Positions 36,697 to 44,925 of a stretch of DNA of 46,350 nucleotides are shown here, piece after piece. Below the pieces are notes generated by a model that saw only the letters and a list, made by a program, of their open reading frames with translations, was not told where the DNA came from and did no database searches. The DNA is from Gammaproteobacteria bacterium. Lineage in GTDB: Bacteria; Pseudomonadota; Gammaproteobacteria; SZUA-229. Where the stretch lies: NCBI GenBank assembly GCA_029881035.1, contig JAOUNI010000018.1, forward strand, positions 1 to 46,350. The letters run 5' to 3'. How positions within the stretch are numbered: the first letter of the stretch is position 1; each line of letters starts with the position of its first letter. A program made the position numbers and the translations under genes.

Positions 36697-37152
36697 ATGA
36701 TGAATGACAAGCGATTTCTGGAAATAATCGATTCTACGCCACTAGTTTCTCTTGATTTAATTCTTGAAGACCGTGATGGAAAAGTATTGCTTGGTAAACG
36801 AGTTAATCGCCCTGCTCAGGGATTTTGGTTTGTACCGGGTGGCAGAATTCGAAAAAATGAAAAGTTGGCTGATGCAATCAAAAGAATTTCTTTAGCTGAG
36901 TTGGGTACTGCAATACCAATTTCTGATGCCTCATTATTAGGTGCGTTTGATCACATATATAGTGACAATTATTTTGGAGAAGAAGGTATAAATACACATT
37001 ATGTTGTATTGGCTTATAAGGTTAATGTAAGAGGTGGTTTAGAAATGGTGCCTGATAGCCAACATTCTGAAATAAAATGGTGGTCGAAACAGGATCTGCT
37101 AGATAGTCACGATGTTCACAGGAATACAAAAGCATACTTTACGGGCGCATAA
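36697..37152 (+). CDS. gmm: GDP-mannose mannosyl hydrolase-like NUDIX protein
   Basis: This 151-aa NUDIX-family protein has the modified box of Gmm: FVPGGRIRKNEKLADAIKRI followed by SLAELG, where the usual REXXEE is reduced. The TPLVSLDLILEDRDGKVLLG start and FDHIYSDNYFG are also Gmm-like. Gmm hydrolyses GDP-mannose or GDP-glucose and usually sits in O-antigen or colanic acid loci; no such genes are near here. AGGA precedes the ATG at 36697 by about 14 bases. AT-rich codon use differs from the GC-richer gene upstream, which may reflect a separate origin. Confidence 0.82.
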   Translation: MMNDKRFLEIIDSTPLVSLDLILEDRDGKVLLGKRVNRPAQGFWFVPGGRIRKNEKLADAIKRISLAELGTAIPISDASLLGAFDHIYSDNYFGEEGINTHYVVLAYKVNVRGGLEMVPDSQHSEIKWWSKQDLLDSHDVHRNTKAYFTGA

Positions 37153-37610
37153 CTCGATTACTTGATACATATCAACAAAGTACTAATTCTTCGGATCTAG
37201 CATTTACGTAGTGTTGTAGATATTTGATGAGCTTAATGTTGAGAGTATCTGCTGTTTAAATGCAGGGATTAAGGTTTTGCAGAAATATAATTAATTTCAG
37301 GATGATCAGGCGTAAATATTACGTCAATGAAATATTAAAGAGCAAAACGTTTAGTTTGATGATGAATTTCAATCCCTGATGGAGGTAGTCGATAGAATGG
37401 GGGGTAATCATGAAAATTCGCCATCATAATAATTTTCATATATACACTTATTTTCTTTATTACGAATCCATTTTATGTCATTGCGTATTGCATCAATAAG
37501 TGTGCATCGGTTATTACAGTTTAATCTGAGAGGTGAATTAAATAATTTTATTATTATTTGAGTTTATATAACTGAAGATGAGATTTCAAAAAGTCATCAG
37601 GAGGAAACTT
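37153..37610. other. Intergenic stretch with one inverted repeat
   Basis: I see no gene in this 458-base AT-rich gap. An inverted repeat, ATGAAAATT at 37410-37418 and AATTTTCAT at 37431-37439, lies about 170 bases upstream of the lipoprotein start. It may be an operator or a leader hairpin; nothing identifies a regulator. A 29-codon frame inside it was rejected. Confidence 0.5.
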
Positions 37611-38444
37611 ATGAAAGTTAGAAATGGATTGCGCGATATCTGGTTATTTTCGTTTGCGATTGTAACTGGTAGTTTTATGCTGGTTAATTGTGGTGGTGGC
37701 GAAGACTCGGGCACGGTTAGCAATAATGTTACTTATGCTGTTGGAGGAACAGTGAGTGGTTTGATAGGCTCAACTCTTGTTATGCAAAATAATAATGGTG
37801 ATGATCTTGGGGTTACAAAAAACGGATCTTTCATATTTGTTAAACCCATTCCCGATGGCTTTGCATATGATGTAACCATTAAGAGTCAACCGACAGACCC
37901 TAATCAGGTGTGTTCAGTGAAAAATGGTAGTGGTGTTATCTCTGGCGCAAATGTCACAAATATTGAGGTCAATTGTGCGAACTGTACCGGTGGAAGTATT
38001 GAATATAATCATAATTTAAGTTCTGATGCTCCTGGGTTTTCCCAGCAGATGGTTGTTACAGGAAGTATTCCCTTTAGCTGTGGTGCTACAAATGAAATCT
38101 TTGGTTCCGGTATGGTTTCAATTGCTGTTACTGGGCTTGCTGTTACCGTATGCAGTGAATGCACCTGGTCCGGCGATGCAGACATGAACGTTACTCTGAG
38201 TGAAGGATCCTCAGGCTTTGGGGCTATTGATTTCACTGAAATATGGTATGCGGGTTCACCTCCTGTAACATGGGCTTGTACGGACACCTGTAATGGCGGT
38301 ACGAATTTATTCCAGTCTTTTTTGCCTGAGCAATATATTGAACATACATTAGAACTCCAGATGATAAATGGTTATAAACATGTAGGAGTGGCTCAGGGGC
38401 AGGGAACATCGGGTACTTATGAGTGGACTTTCTATATAAATTAA
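37611..38444 (+). CDS. Cysteine-rich exported lipoprotein
   Basis: This 277-aa protein starts at the ATG in 37611, which has AGGAGGA about 6 bases upstream; an upstream ATG at 37578 adds 11 residues and no signal. The signal peptide ends at LVNC, a lipobox, followed by a Gly/Asp-rich tether. Next comes an immunoglobulin-like repeat (AVGGTVSGLIGSTLVMQNNN, ending CSVKNGSGVISGANVTNIEV) common in surface proteins of gammaproteobacteria. The rest carries six further cysteines, often paired as CxxC (CANC, CSEC) or WACTDTC, so disulfides are likely in the periplasm. Function unknown. Confidence 0.82.
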   Translation: MKVRNGLRDIWLFSFAIVTGSFMLVNCGGGEDSGTVSNNVTYAVGGTVSGLIGSTLVMQNNNGDDLGVTKNGSFIFVKPIPDGFAYDVTIKSQPTDPNQVCSVKNGSGVISGANVTNIEVNCANCTGGSIEYNHNLSSDAPGFSQQMVVTGSIPFSCGATNEIFGSGMVSIAVTGLAVTVCSECTWSGDADMNVTLSEGSSGFGAIDFTEIWYAGSPPVTWACTDTCNGGTNLFQSFLPEQYIEHTLELQMINGYKHVGVAQGQGTSGTYEWTFYIN

Positions 38445-38463
38445 AGTGTAAATATTTTTAAAT

Positions 38464-38507
38464 CACGCACAAAAAAAGAGAGCTAACGCTCTCTTTTTTT
38501 GTGCGTG
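38464..38507. terminator. Bidirectional terminator with perfect 20-bp stem
   Basis: CACGCAC, A7, GAGAGC, TAAC loop, GCTCTC, T7, GTGCGTG is perfectly symmetrical. The A and T tracts serve as U-runs on either strand. It sits between the convergent lipoprotein and LbtU-like porin genes. Confidence 0.92.
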
Positions 38508-38523
38508 AAATTTTATTTTTAAA

Positions 38524-39555
38524 TTAAAATTCAACTGCTAACTGTGCGGTTAACATGCTACCTGACGTACCCTGACCGCCATCGGCCAGTTTATAATCAT
38601 TGGCATCGGTGTACTCAACAGTCAAGTTAACAGCTTCTGCTACGATGGTTGAGACTGAAAGCATGATGCGTGATTTGGGTAATGCACTACCATCTATGTC
38701 TGAGGTTGTCTGTCGTGCAATGGCAAAGGTCATTTCACGTCCGCCCACATCCATGCTGTAAGCGCCCTCAATATTGCTGGCACTGGGTTTTGCTTTGCCA
38801 CCATTAAAACCAAGGTCGAGAGTGTTAAAATTATTGGCAGCGGTTACGTATTCAAAAATGACATTGAGCTTATCGATATTGACGATTGCGTGTATGGCCA
38901 TACCTGCTGTGTGATCTTCAACGAATGGGGTGTTAGCACCAATCAATGCGCCTTCAAGGCCATCAGTTTCAGCCATGTTGTTGATGTAGTCGAAACCAAC
39001 GTCTAGATTCATTGAGCTACTTTCCATGACGTAGGACAGGCTGAAGCCGAAATCATCGACGACATCGCTGTCGACTTTGTTTTTATCGGATGCACCATTG
39101 AATGCATATACCGAAGCGCGCAAGCTGCCGTTTTCATAGCCAACTTCTAAGGCGGACTCATGTGCTTCGGCAATTTCCAGCGTGAGCGGGTCAGTAATCA
39201 TGTGGCTGGTAAAGTTACCAAAAGGAACGATGATGCGGCCTGCTTTTAAAAACAGTGCATTATTGGTGATGTTGATATAGCCTTCCTCGAATACGGGTGG
39301 ATCAGTGTCATCATCTTCGTGCAACATCAGAAGGTGGGCACTGACGTTGTTATTAATTTGTGCATCGAGACCCAGTTCAATTTTAGCCAGAACAATGTCG
39401 CTACCTTTGGCGGTGGTGTGGTCTTTGCCTGAGCTAAATTCTGCTTCAACCAGGCCACTGAATTCCAGTTTAGGTTCGGCAACAACGGACGTCGAGCTGA
39501 TGGCCAGTGCAGCCAGAGTGCTGGCGGTCAGGTATTTAAGTTTGTATGTATGCAT
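38524..39555 (-). CDS. LbtU-family siderophore porin-like outer membrane protein
   Basis: This 343-aa protein has a signal peptide (cleavage near VVAEPKLEFSG) and a barrel of short strands ending in LTAQLAVEF, with terminal Phe. The family signature is SDIVLAKIELGLDAQINNNV, LLMLHEDDDTDPPVFEEGYI, AGRIIVPFGNFTSHMITDPL and TLEIAEAHESALEVGYENG. LbtU takes up legiobactin in Legionella; other family members are of unverified specificity. AGGA lies about 10 bases before the ATG. No Fur-box was recognised upstream. No TonB-dependent receptor is adjacent. Confidence 0.9.
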   Translation of the reverse strand: MHTYKLKYLTASTLAALAISSTSVVAEPKLEFSGLVEAEFSSGKDHTTAKGSDIVLAKIELGLDAQINNNVSAHLLMLHEDDDTDPPVFEEGYINITNNALFLKAGRIIVPFGNFTSHMITDPLTLEIAEAHESALEVGYENGSLRASVYAFNGASDKNKVDSDVVDDFGFSLSYVMESSSMNLDVGFDYINNMAETDGLEGALIGANTPFVEDHTAGMAIHAIVNIDKLNVIFEYVTAANNFNTLDLGFNGGKAKPSASNIEGAYSMDVGGREMTFAIARQTTSDIDGSALPKSRIMLSVSTIVAEAVNLTVEYTDANDYKLADGGQGTSGSMLTAQLAVEF

Positions 39556-39696
39556 TAAAAATATTCCTGTATTAGTTTTTATTGGTCTTCACGACGATTG
39601 AATACGAGTTGATTTGTTTGCATTTGTGAGGAAAAACCTGTGTATAACTATAGTTTTTATTCTAAGGATGGCAAGTGATTGCTGTTTAATAAGTAT

Positions 39697-40203
39697 TCAG
39701 GAGCGACTGTGTGAAACAGCAGAGATGAAATATTTTAGAGCGGCGGGGGATTCCAGCTCGGTTTCTTCAATCAGGGGCAGATTCGGGTAGCTGATCTGTA
39801 ATGCACGGGCGAACACGCCACTGGAAGTTTCGCTGACACATTGGCCATTAATAAAAATCGGGGTGCTGTGCAGTCCGCAACTGGGCGAGCGGCTTTTTAA
39901 GATAAAGCCACTAAATTCAGCCAGGCACAGAATTTTGTTTTGGCAGTAGTCTCGCATCAACTGGGTGATATCAATGATAGGGTTATCGCGACCAGTGAGC
40001 CGGGGCTGCTCGATACTGCCGGTGAGTTGTACCGGCGGGCGGGGCACGGGCAGGCCAGCTTCGACTTCCGGACAGATGGCGATGAGTTGAAAGTGTTTGG
40101 CGAGCTGGTCGATGATCAGGGTGCAGGGTTTGGACTGACCATCGTAACGTACAGGGTCACCGAGCAGGCAACGGCTGACACCTATTTTGGGTTTATCGGC
40201 CAT
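39697..40203 (-). CDS. DUF523 family protein
   Basis: This 168-aa soluble protein matches DUF523. It starts IGVSRCLLGDPVRYDGQSKP with C12, then ICPEVEAGLPVPRPPVQLTG, SGFILKSRSPSCGL and SSGVFARALQ. The invariant cysteines (C12, C44 and the SCG cysteine) suggest a metal or Fe-S site. Function is unknown. It follows hemH by 18 bases in the same direction, so the two are likely co-transcribed, but a link to haem synthesis is not shown. Confidence 0.92.
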   Translation of the reverse strand: MADKPKIGVSRCLLGDPVRYDGQSKPCTLIIDQLAKHFQLIAICPEVEAGLPVPRPPVQLTGSIEQPRLTGRDNPIIDITQLMRDYCQNKILCLAEFSGFILKSRSPSCGLHSTPIFINGQCVSETSSGVFARALQISYPNLPLIEETELESPAALKYFISAVSHSRS

Positions 40204-40221
40204 AGAGAATGGTAGTCAGAT

Positions 40222-41328
40222 TTAATATTTGGCGCCCATGTTGATAGCACGTTCACGTGATTTGTTTTCTTCTACAGCGCGTTTGCCTGCATCCCAGTTG
40301 GGCATGGTTTCAGGCCAGCCGAAACTGTGGGCGGTTAAAATTTCGCTCAATGCGGCGATATGTTCTTCACTGGCATTGAGCGCGGGGATGTAGTGATAGT
40401 TTTCACCGCCGGCTTGAAGAAACAGGTGACGGTTTTCCATGTTGATTTCTTCCAGGGTCTCAAGGCAGTCGGCAGAAAATCCCGGGCAGATGATGTCAAC
40501 ACTTTTAATACCCTGTGATGGCAGTTGTTGCAGAGTTTTGTCGCAGTAAGGTTGTAGCCACGGCTCACGGCCAAAGCGGGACTGAAAAACTACCTGCCAT
40601 TGATCATCGTTGAGTTGTAGTGTTTCAGCGGTTAAGCGCGCGGTTTTTAGGCAATGGCAGTAATATGGGTCACCGCTGTCGACATAACGTTGTGGAATGC
40701 CATGGAATGAAAATAGTAATTTTCCAGCACGGCCATTTTTCTGCCAGTGTTGGCGTATGCTGTTGGCCAGCGCGGCTATATATTTTGGATGATCGTGGTA
40801 TTGATTAATAAAGCGTAAATCGGGTAGCCAGCGCCAGTCGCGTAGTACGTGGGTCACCTCGTCAAAAACCGAAGCGGTAGTGGTGGCTGAATATTGCGGG
40901 TACATCGGCAGTATGAGCAGACGTCGAGCGCCGGCTTTGCGTAGAGCATTTAGGCCTTCTCGGATAGAAGGTTTGCCATAACGCATGGCAAGGTCAACGA
41001 TGACGTTGCCACGGAATTTTTTTTGTAAGGTTTTTTCGATAGCCTGAGTTTGTAGCCGGGAGGTGGCGATCAGCGGTGAGCCCTGATCAGTCCAGACTTT
41101 TTGATAAGCCCTGGCAGAGCGGCGGGGTCGAAAGCGCAGAATAATGCCGTGTAATACCAGCCACCACAACCAGCGCGGTGCATCAACGACACGAGAATCC
41201 CAGAGAAACTCTGCAAGATAGCGCCTGACCGAAGCTGTCCTGGGTTTGTCGGGTGAACCCAGATTCACCAGCAGGATGCCGAGTTTTTCCTGAGTACCGT
41301 GTCGATAGTTGTAATCTGATTTTGCCAA
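40222..41328 (-). CDS. hemH: Ferrochelatase
   Basis: This 368-aa enzyme inserts ferrous iron into protoporphyrin IX, the last step of haem synthesis. Motifs are KLGILLVNLGSPDKP, ILPMYPQYSATTTASVFDEV, the catalytic LLFSFHGIPQRYVDSGDPYY and GFSADCLETLEEINMENRHL. The only good start is TTG at 41328 (MAKSDYNYRHG), which recovers a conserved-looking N-terminus; no ATG lies between it and the first motif. It leads the hemH-DUF523 unit and is divergent from the transhydrogenase operon. A lipid-anchor or membrane tail is not seen. Confidence 0.95.
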   Translation of the reverse strand: MAKSDYNYRHGTQEKLGILLVNLGSPDKPRTASVRRYLAEFLWDSRVVDAPRWLWWLVLHGIILRFRPRRSARAYQKVWTDQGSPLIATSRLQTQAIEKTLQKKFRGNVIVDLAMRYGKPSIREGLNALRKAGARRLLILPMYPQYSATTTASVFDEVTHVLRDWRWLPDLRFINQYHDHPKYIAALANSIRQHWQKNGRAGKLLFSFHGIPQRYVDSGDPYYCHCLKTARLTAETLQLNDDQWQVVFQSRFGREPWLQPYCDKTLQQLPSQGIKSVDIICPGFSADCLETLEEINMENRHLFLQAGGENYHYIPALNASEEHIAALSEILTAHSFGWPETMPNWDAGKRAVEENKSRERAINMGAKY

Positions 41329-41417
41329 TGAAGTGTCGCTACTGTAATTTTTTCCAGATCGAAGAGTGACAGATTCGAAAATAATCTACAAGAGCGACAA
41401 AGGTACTTGAATGCATA

Positions 41418-41441
41418 GAGTGTCATCAAGTCTATACACTC
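41418..41441. promoter_or_regulatory. Small inverted repeat upstream of pntA
   Basis: GAGTGT at 41418-41423 and ACACTC at 41436-41441 are inverted around 12 bases. The dyad lies between the hemH and transhydrogenase starts, 67 bases before the pntA ATG. It may bind a regulator; it is short and could be chance. Confidence 0.2.
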
Positions 41442-41507
41442 CTAAATCAACTTCCTGTAACATACGTTGTTTTTTTACCCATTATAAGAAGAGTCTGGAG
41501 CTGGATC

Positions 41508-42641
41508 ATGCCAATCTGCCTGGCAGTACCCAATGAAATTTTACCCGGAGAGCGCCGTATTGCGCTGGAGCCGGGTATTGCAAAACGTTTTATCGCCATG
41601 GGCGTCGAAGTTACCATGGAAAAAGGGGCGGCATTGTCGGCCCATTTTCCCGATTCAGCCTTTGAAGGCGTGAAAATCGTTGAGACACCACAGGAGCTGT
41701 ATAAAAATGCAGATCTGATTTTTAAGGTGCAGCCACCGACCATGGAAGAACTGGATATGATGGAACCGGGTACCGTGCTGGTTGGTTTCATGGCGCCGCA
41801 TAAAAATGAAGCGCTATTGCAAAAAATGTGCGAGAAAAACATCACCACGCTGGCGATGGAGCTGGTGCCACGTATTACTCGTGCCCAGTCTATGGATGCT
41901 CTGTCTTCGCAGGCATCGATTGCCGGTTATAAAGGTGTACTCATGGGCGCGGATATGGCCAGTGTTTTCTTTCCCATGCTAACCACGGCTGCGGGCACTA
42001 TTCGCCCTGCACGAGTGCTGATTATTGGTGTTGGTGTTGCTGGCTTGCAGGCCATTGCCACGGCCAGACGTCTGGGTGCCATTGTTGAAGCTTACGATGT
42101 GCGTAGTGCCACCCGCGAACAGGTTGAGTCTCTGGGTGGTAAGTTTGTCGATACTGGTGTGAGTGCGGATGGTGAGGGTGGTTATGCGCGTGAGCTGACC
42201 GCTGAAGAAAAACAGCAGCAGCAGGATGTTCTCGCCAAACATATTGCCATGGCCGATGTGGTGATTAGTACAGCAGCGATTCCGGGCAAACCTTCACCGA
42301 AAATTATCAGCAAGGAAATGGTTGCCAATATGAAAGTGGGCGCGGTGATTATCGACCTGGCTTCAGAAGGCGGTGGTAACTGTGAATTGACACAGCCAGG
42401 TGAGACCGTTGATTTTGAAAATCGTGTGACCATACACGGGCCTTTGAATGTCGCCAGCCAGACACCGGTACACGCCAGTGAAATGTACGCCAGAAACCTG
42501 TTTAATTTGGTCTCACCTTTCATTACTGAGGGCGGTGAGCTGGCGCTGGACTGGGATGATGAAGTGCTGGCGAAAACAGTATTGACCTGCAGCGGTGAGG
42601 TTAAAAGTGACCGTTATCGCAGAGAAGAGGTGACAAAATGA
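41508..42641 (+). CDS. pntA: NAD(P) transhydrogenase subunit alpha, part 1 (NAD(H)-binding)
   Basis: This is the 377-aa soluble dI domain. It begins MPICLAVPNEILPGERRIAL and has TLAMELVPRITRAQSMDALS plus the NAD-binding VLIIGVGVAGLQAIATARRL. The transhydrogenase-specific mobile loop is GVSADGEGGYARELTAEEKQ, with AIPGKPSPKIISKEMV next. With the two following genes it uses the proton gradient to make NADPH from NADH. Its end overlaps the next gene by 4 bases. Splitting of alpha into two polypeptides is known in several proteobacteria, unlike fused E. coli PntA. Confidence 0.95.
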   Translation: MPICLAVPNEILPGERRIALEPGIAKRFIAMGVEVTMEKGAALSAHFPDSAFEGVKIVETPQELYKNADLIFKVQPPTMEELDMMEPGTVLVGFMAPHKNEALLQKMCEKNITTLAMELVPRITRAQSMDALSSQASIAGYKGVLMGADMASVFFPMLTTAAGTIRPARVLIIGVGVAGLQAIATARRLGAIVEAYDVRSATREQVESLGGKFVDTGVSADGEGGYARELTAEEKQQQQDVLAKHIAMADVVISTAAIPGKPSPKIISKEMVANMKVGAVIIDLASEGGGNCELTQPGETVDFENRVTIHGPLNVASQTPVHASEMYARNLFNLVSPFITEGGELALDWDDEVLAKTVLTCSGEVKSDRYRREEVTK

Positions 42642-42928
42642 TCGAAGGGTTTACAGCCTTATATATTTTTATGCTCGCAGCCTTCACCGGTTACGAAGTG
42701 ATTAGCCGTGTGCCGGTGATTTTGCATACTCCGTTGATGTCCGGCTCCAACTTCGTGCACGGTATTGTGCTGGTGGGTGCCATGGTGGCCATGGGACATG
42801 CTGAAACTGGTCTGGAAACCCTGATCGGTTTTGTCGGTGTTATGTTGGCAGCGGGTAATGCAGTCGGTGGTTATGTTGCTACCGTGCGCATGCTTGAAAT
42901 GTTCCAGCCTAAAAAGAAGGAGGGCTAA
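42638..42928 (+). CDS. pntAB: NAD(P) transhydrogenase subunit alpha, part 2 (membrane)
   Basis: This is a 96-aa membrane protein with about three hydrophobic spans: FTALYIFMLAAFTGYEVISR, VHGIVLVGAMVAMGHAET and LIGFVGVMLAAGNAVGGYVA. It corresponds to the C-terminal membrane part of E. coli PntA, the first section of the proton channel. It overlaps the preceding gene by 4 bases and is followed after 3 bases by the beta subunit, so all three are tightly coupled. Confidence 0.94.
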   Translation: MIEGFTALYIFMLAAFTGYEVISRVPVILHTPLMSGSNFVHGIVLVGAMVAMGHAETGLETLIGFVGVMLAAGNAVGGYVATVRMLEMFQPKKKEG

Positions 42929-42931
42929 TTC

Positions 42932-44326
42932 GTGGAGATGCTAATCGAAATAGTTTACTTCCTTTCGGCCGTGGTCTTCATTTTTGGATTGAAGCAAATG
43001 AGTTCGCCGGTGACTGCTCGTCAGGGTATTGTCTGGGCCGGTATTGCCATGGTTATCGCTTCGTTGTTCACTTTTGGTGATCCTGCGGTATTACACAATA
43101 CCGGTAATCTTGGCTGGATAGTGCTGGCCATAGTTATGGGTTCGGCAATTGCCTATGTCACTGCTAAGCGCGTTGCCATGACCGATATGCCGCAGATGAT
43201 CGCCATCTATAACGGTATGGGTGGCGGTGCGGCGGCTGCAATTGCGGCGGTTGAGCTGGTTAAGGTTGCGGGTGGTGCCCCAGCACCAGCGACAACGGTA
43301 TTAGTGCTGGCGGTACTGGGCGCGGTTATCGGGGCAGTTTCTTTCTCGGGTTCAGCCATAGCTTTTGCCAAGCTGCAGGGTTTGATCAATAAAACCATTC
43401 GTCTGCCCATGCACATGATGATTAATCTGATGATGTTTGCCGTTGCACTAGCTATTGGTGGCATGATGGCTTTTACCGGTGAGATTGATCCAAACATGCT
43501 ATTGATCTTCTTCGTCGTGACGCTGGTGTTTGGCGTTATGTTTACCCTGCCTATCGGTGGTGCTGATATGCCGGTAGTGATTTCACTGTTCAACGCCCTG
43601 ACTGGTCTGGCGGTAGCTTTCGAAGGTTTTGTGCTGCAAAACGCGGCCATGATCATTGCTGGTACGGTAGTGGGTTCATCCGGTACGCTGCTCACCCAGC
43701 TGATGGCGAAGGCGATGAATCGCCCGATCTCGAATGTGCTGTTCTCCAGCTTCGGTAGCTCAACCGGTGAAGCGGCCGATGAAGAGATTGCCGGCAGTAT
43801 GAAAGAAATTCAGGGTTACGATGCGGCCATCATGATGGCTTATGCCAGCAAGGTTATTATCGTGCCGGGTTATGGCATGGCGGTAGCACAGGCTCAGCAC
43901 AAGCTGAAAGAGCTGGAAGCGCTGCTGGAAGAGCGTGGCGTCACTGTGAAATATGCGATTCATCCAGTGGCGGGTCGTATGCCGGGGCATATGAATGTAT
44001 TACTGGCTGAAGCCGGTGTCGATTACGACAAGATTCTGGATCTGGACGAGATTAACCCTGAGTTTCCGACTGCGGAAGTGGCGCTGGTAATTGGTGCCAA
44101 TGACGTGGTTAATCCGGTAGCTCGTAGCAACCCCGACAGTCCTATTTATGGCATGCCGATTCTGGATGCAGATAAAGCGCAGAATACCATCGTGATTAAA
44201 CGTGGTCGTGGTGCAGGCTTCTCGGGGATTGAGAACCACCTGTTCTATGCAGATAACACTCGTATGCTCTACGGCGATGGCCAGAAGGCCGTGGCCGAGC
44301 TGATCGCAGGTATTAAGCAGCTTTAG
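42932..44326 (+). CDS. pntB: NAD(P) transhydrogenase subunit beta
   Basis: This is a 464-aa subunit with about nine membrane segments (residues about 1-265) and a C-terminal NADP(H)-binding dIII domain. The latter shows IIVPGYGMAVAQAQHKLKEL, KYAIHPVAGRMPGHMNVLLA, LVIGANDVVNPVARSNPDSP and IVIKRGRGAGFSGIEN. It completes the proton-translocating transhydrogenase. The start is GTG at 42932, with AGGAGG 8 bases upstream; an ATG two codons later is too close to matter. A strong terminator follows. Confidence 0.96.
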   Translation: MEMLIEIVYFLSAVVFIFGLKQMSSPVTARQGIVWAGIAMVIASLFTFGDPAVLHNTGNLGWIVLAIVMGSAIAYVTAKRVAMTDMPQMIAIYNGMGGGAAAAIAAVELVKVAGGAPAPATTVLVLAVLGAVIGAVSFSGSAIAFAKLQGLINKTIRLPMHMMINLMMFAVALAIGGMMAFTGEIDPNMLLIFFVVTLVFGVMFTLPIGGADMPVVISLFNALTGLAVAFEGFVLQNAAMIIAGTVVGSSGTLLTQLMAKAMNRPISNVLFSSFGSSTGEAADEEIAGSMKEIQGYDAAIMMAYASKVIIVPGYGMAVAQAQHKLKELEALLEERGVTVKYAIHPVAGRMPGHMNVLLAEAGVDYDKILDLDEINPEFPTAEVALVIGANDVVNPVARSNPDSPIYGMPILDADKAQNTIVIKRGRGAGFSGIENHLFYADNTRMLYGDGQKAVAELIAGIKQL

Positions 44327-44347
44327 TTATATACTGATACAAATAAT

Positions 44348-44386
44348 AAAGCCGATGCAGGTTTATCTGACCTGCATCGGCTTTTT
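44348..44386 (+). terminator. Rho-independent terminator of the pnt operon
   Basis: AAAGCCGATGCAGG, a 9-base loop, CCTGCATCGGCTTTTT. The stem is 11 bp of mainly GC plus A-T extension and a T tract, 21 bases after the pntB stop. It also ends 41 bases past the minus-strand small gene and could serve it from the other side. Confidence 0.92.
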
Positions 44387-44427
44387 AATGATTACAGTTT
44401 TACCTGTTTTGGTTGAATTACTGTCGA

Positions 44428-44598
44428 CTACAGACGGGCAGTTAACCAGTGGTGTACTTCTGCGTAGTAGCTATCGGCTAAGCCTGTTGTCACTGCAATA
44501 GCATTTAGGGCTACGATGGCTGTTAAAACAGTCAATGCCAGGTATAGTTTTCTACTTTGTTTTTGATAGTCAGCGATTTGCTTTTTATATTTACTCAT
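44428..44598 (-). CDS. Small single-pass membrane protein, 56 aa
   Basis: A 56-aa frame begins MSKYKKQIADYQKQSRKLYL, passes through a hydrophobic segment at about 19-38 (LALTVLTAIVALNAIAVTTG) and ends DSYYAEVHHWLTARL. The ATG at 44598 has AGGAGA 6 bases upstream. The basic N-terminus and hydrophobic span predict a single-pass inner membrane protein with its N-terminus inside. It lies between the pnt terminator and the parA gene and is expressed divergently from parA. Unknown function. The ribosome binding site and topology argue for a real gene. Confidence 0.66.
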   Translation of the reverse strand: MSKYKKQIADYQKQSRKLYLALTVLTAIVALNAIAVTTGLADSYYAEVHHWLTARL

Positions 44599-44925
44599 TT
44601 AATTTCTCCTGTTGCCGTTGGCAAAAGCCGGGCAATTTGTGTGTCCGTTCCTCGCAGCAGTATTTGTTGCGGGGCGCGAATAATATATCAAAGGCGATTA
44701 CTGTGCCAGTGATAATGAGAATAATAATTGATAGCTGTGACGTAGGTATTAGCGGCAAGTTAAGATAATGTGACGTTTTTTGACCGAAATTAATGCTTCA
44801 AAATGGTGCAGCAGGCTCGTTCTGGATGCATTTTTACAAGAAAGGCCTTATCGGTATAAGATGCGTGTGTATTTAATTGGATTCACATAGAATCAGTTAC
44901 CAATAAGAACAAGCAGGAGAGCGGC
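44599..44925. other. Intergenic stretch between small membrane gene and parA
   Basis: I see no gene in this 327-base gap. It contains the promoter of the parA-like gene (see next entry) and probably that of the minus-strand small gene. No repeat or palindrome stands out. Confidence 0.5.
44833..44860 (+). promoter_or_regulatory. Candidate sigma-70 promoter for the parA-like gene
   Basis: TTTACA at 44833-44838, 16-base spacer, TATAAG at 44855-44860. Each hexamer differs from consensus by one base, and the start codon follows 65 bases on. Pattern match only. Confidence 0.4.

Noticed and set aside
37410-37499. 29-codon frame with GGGGGG upstream in the 37-kb gap
   Set aside because: Too short, low-complexity His/Tyr content, no sign of a functional domain; the dyad in its first part is a better explanation.
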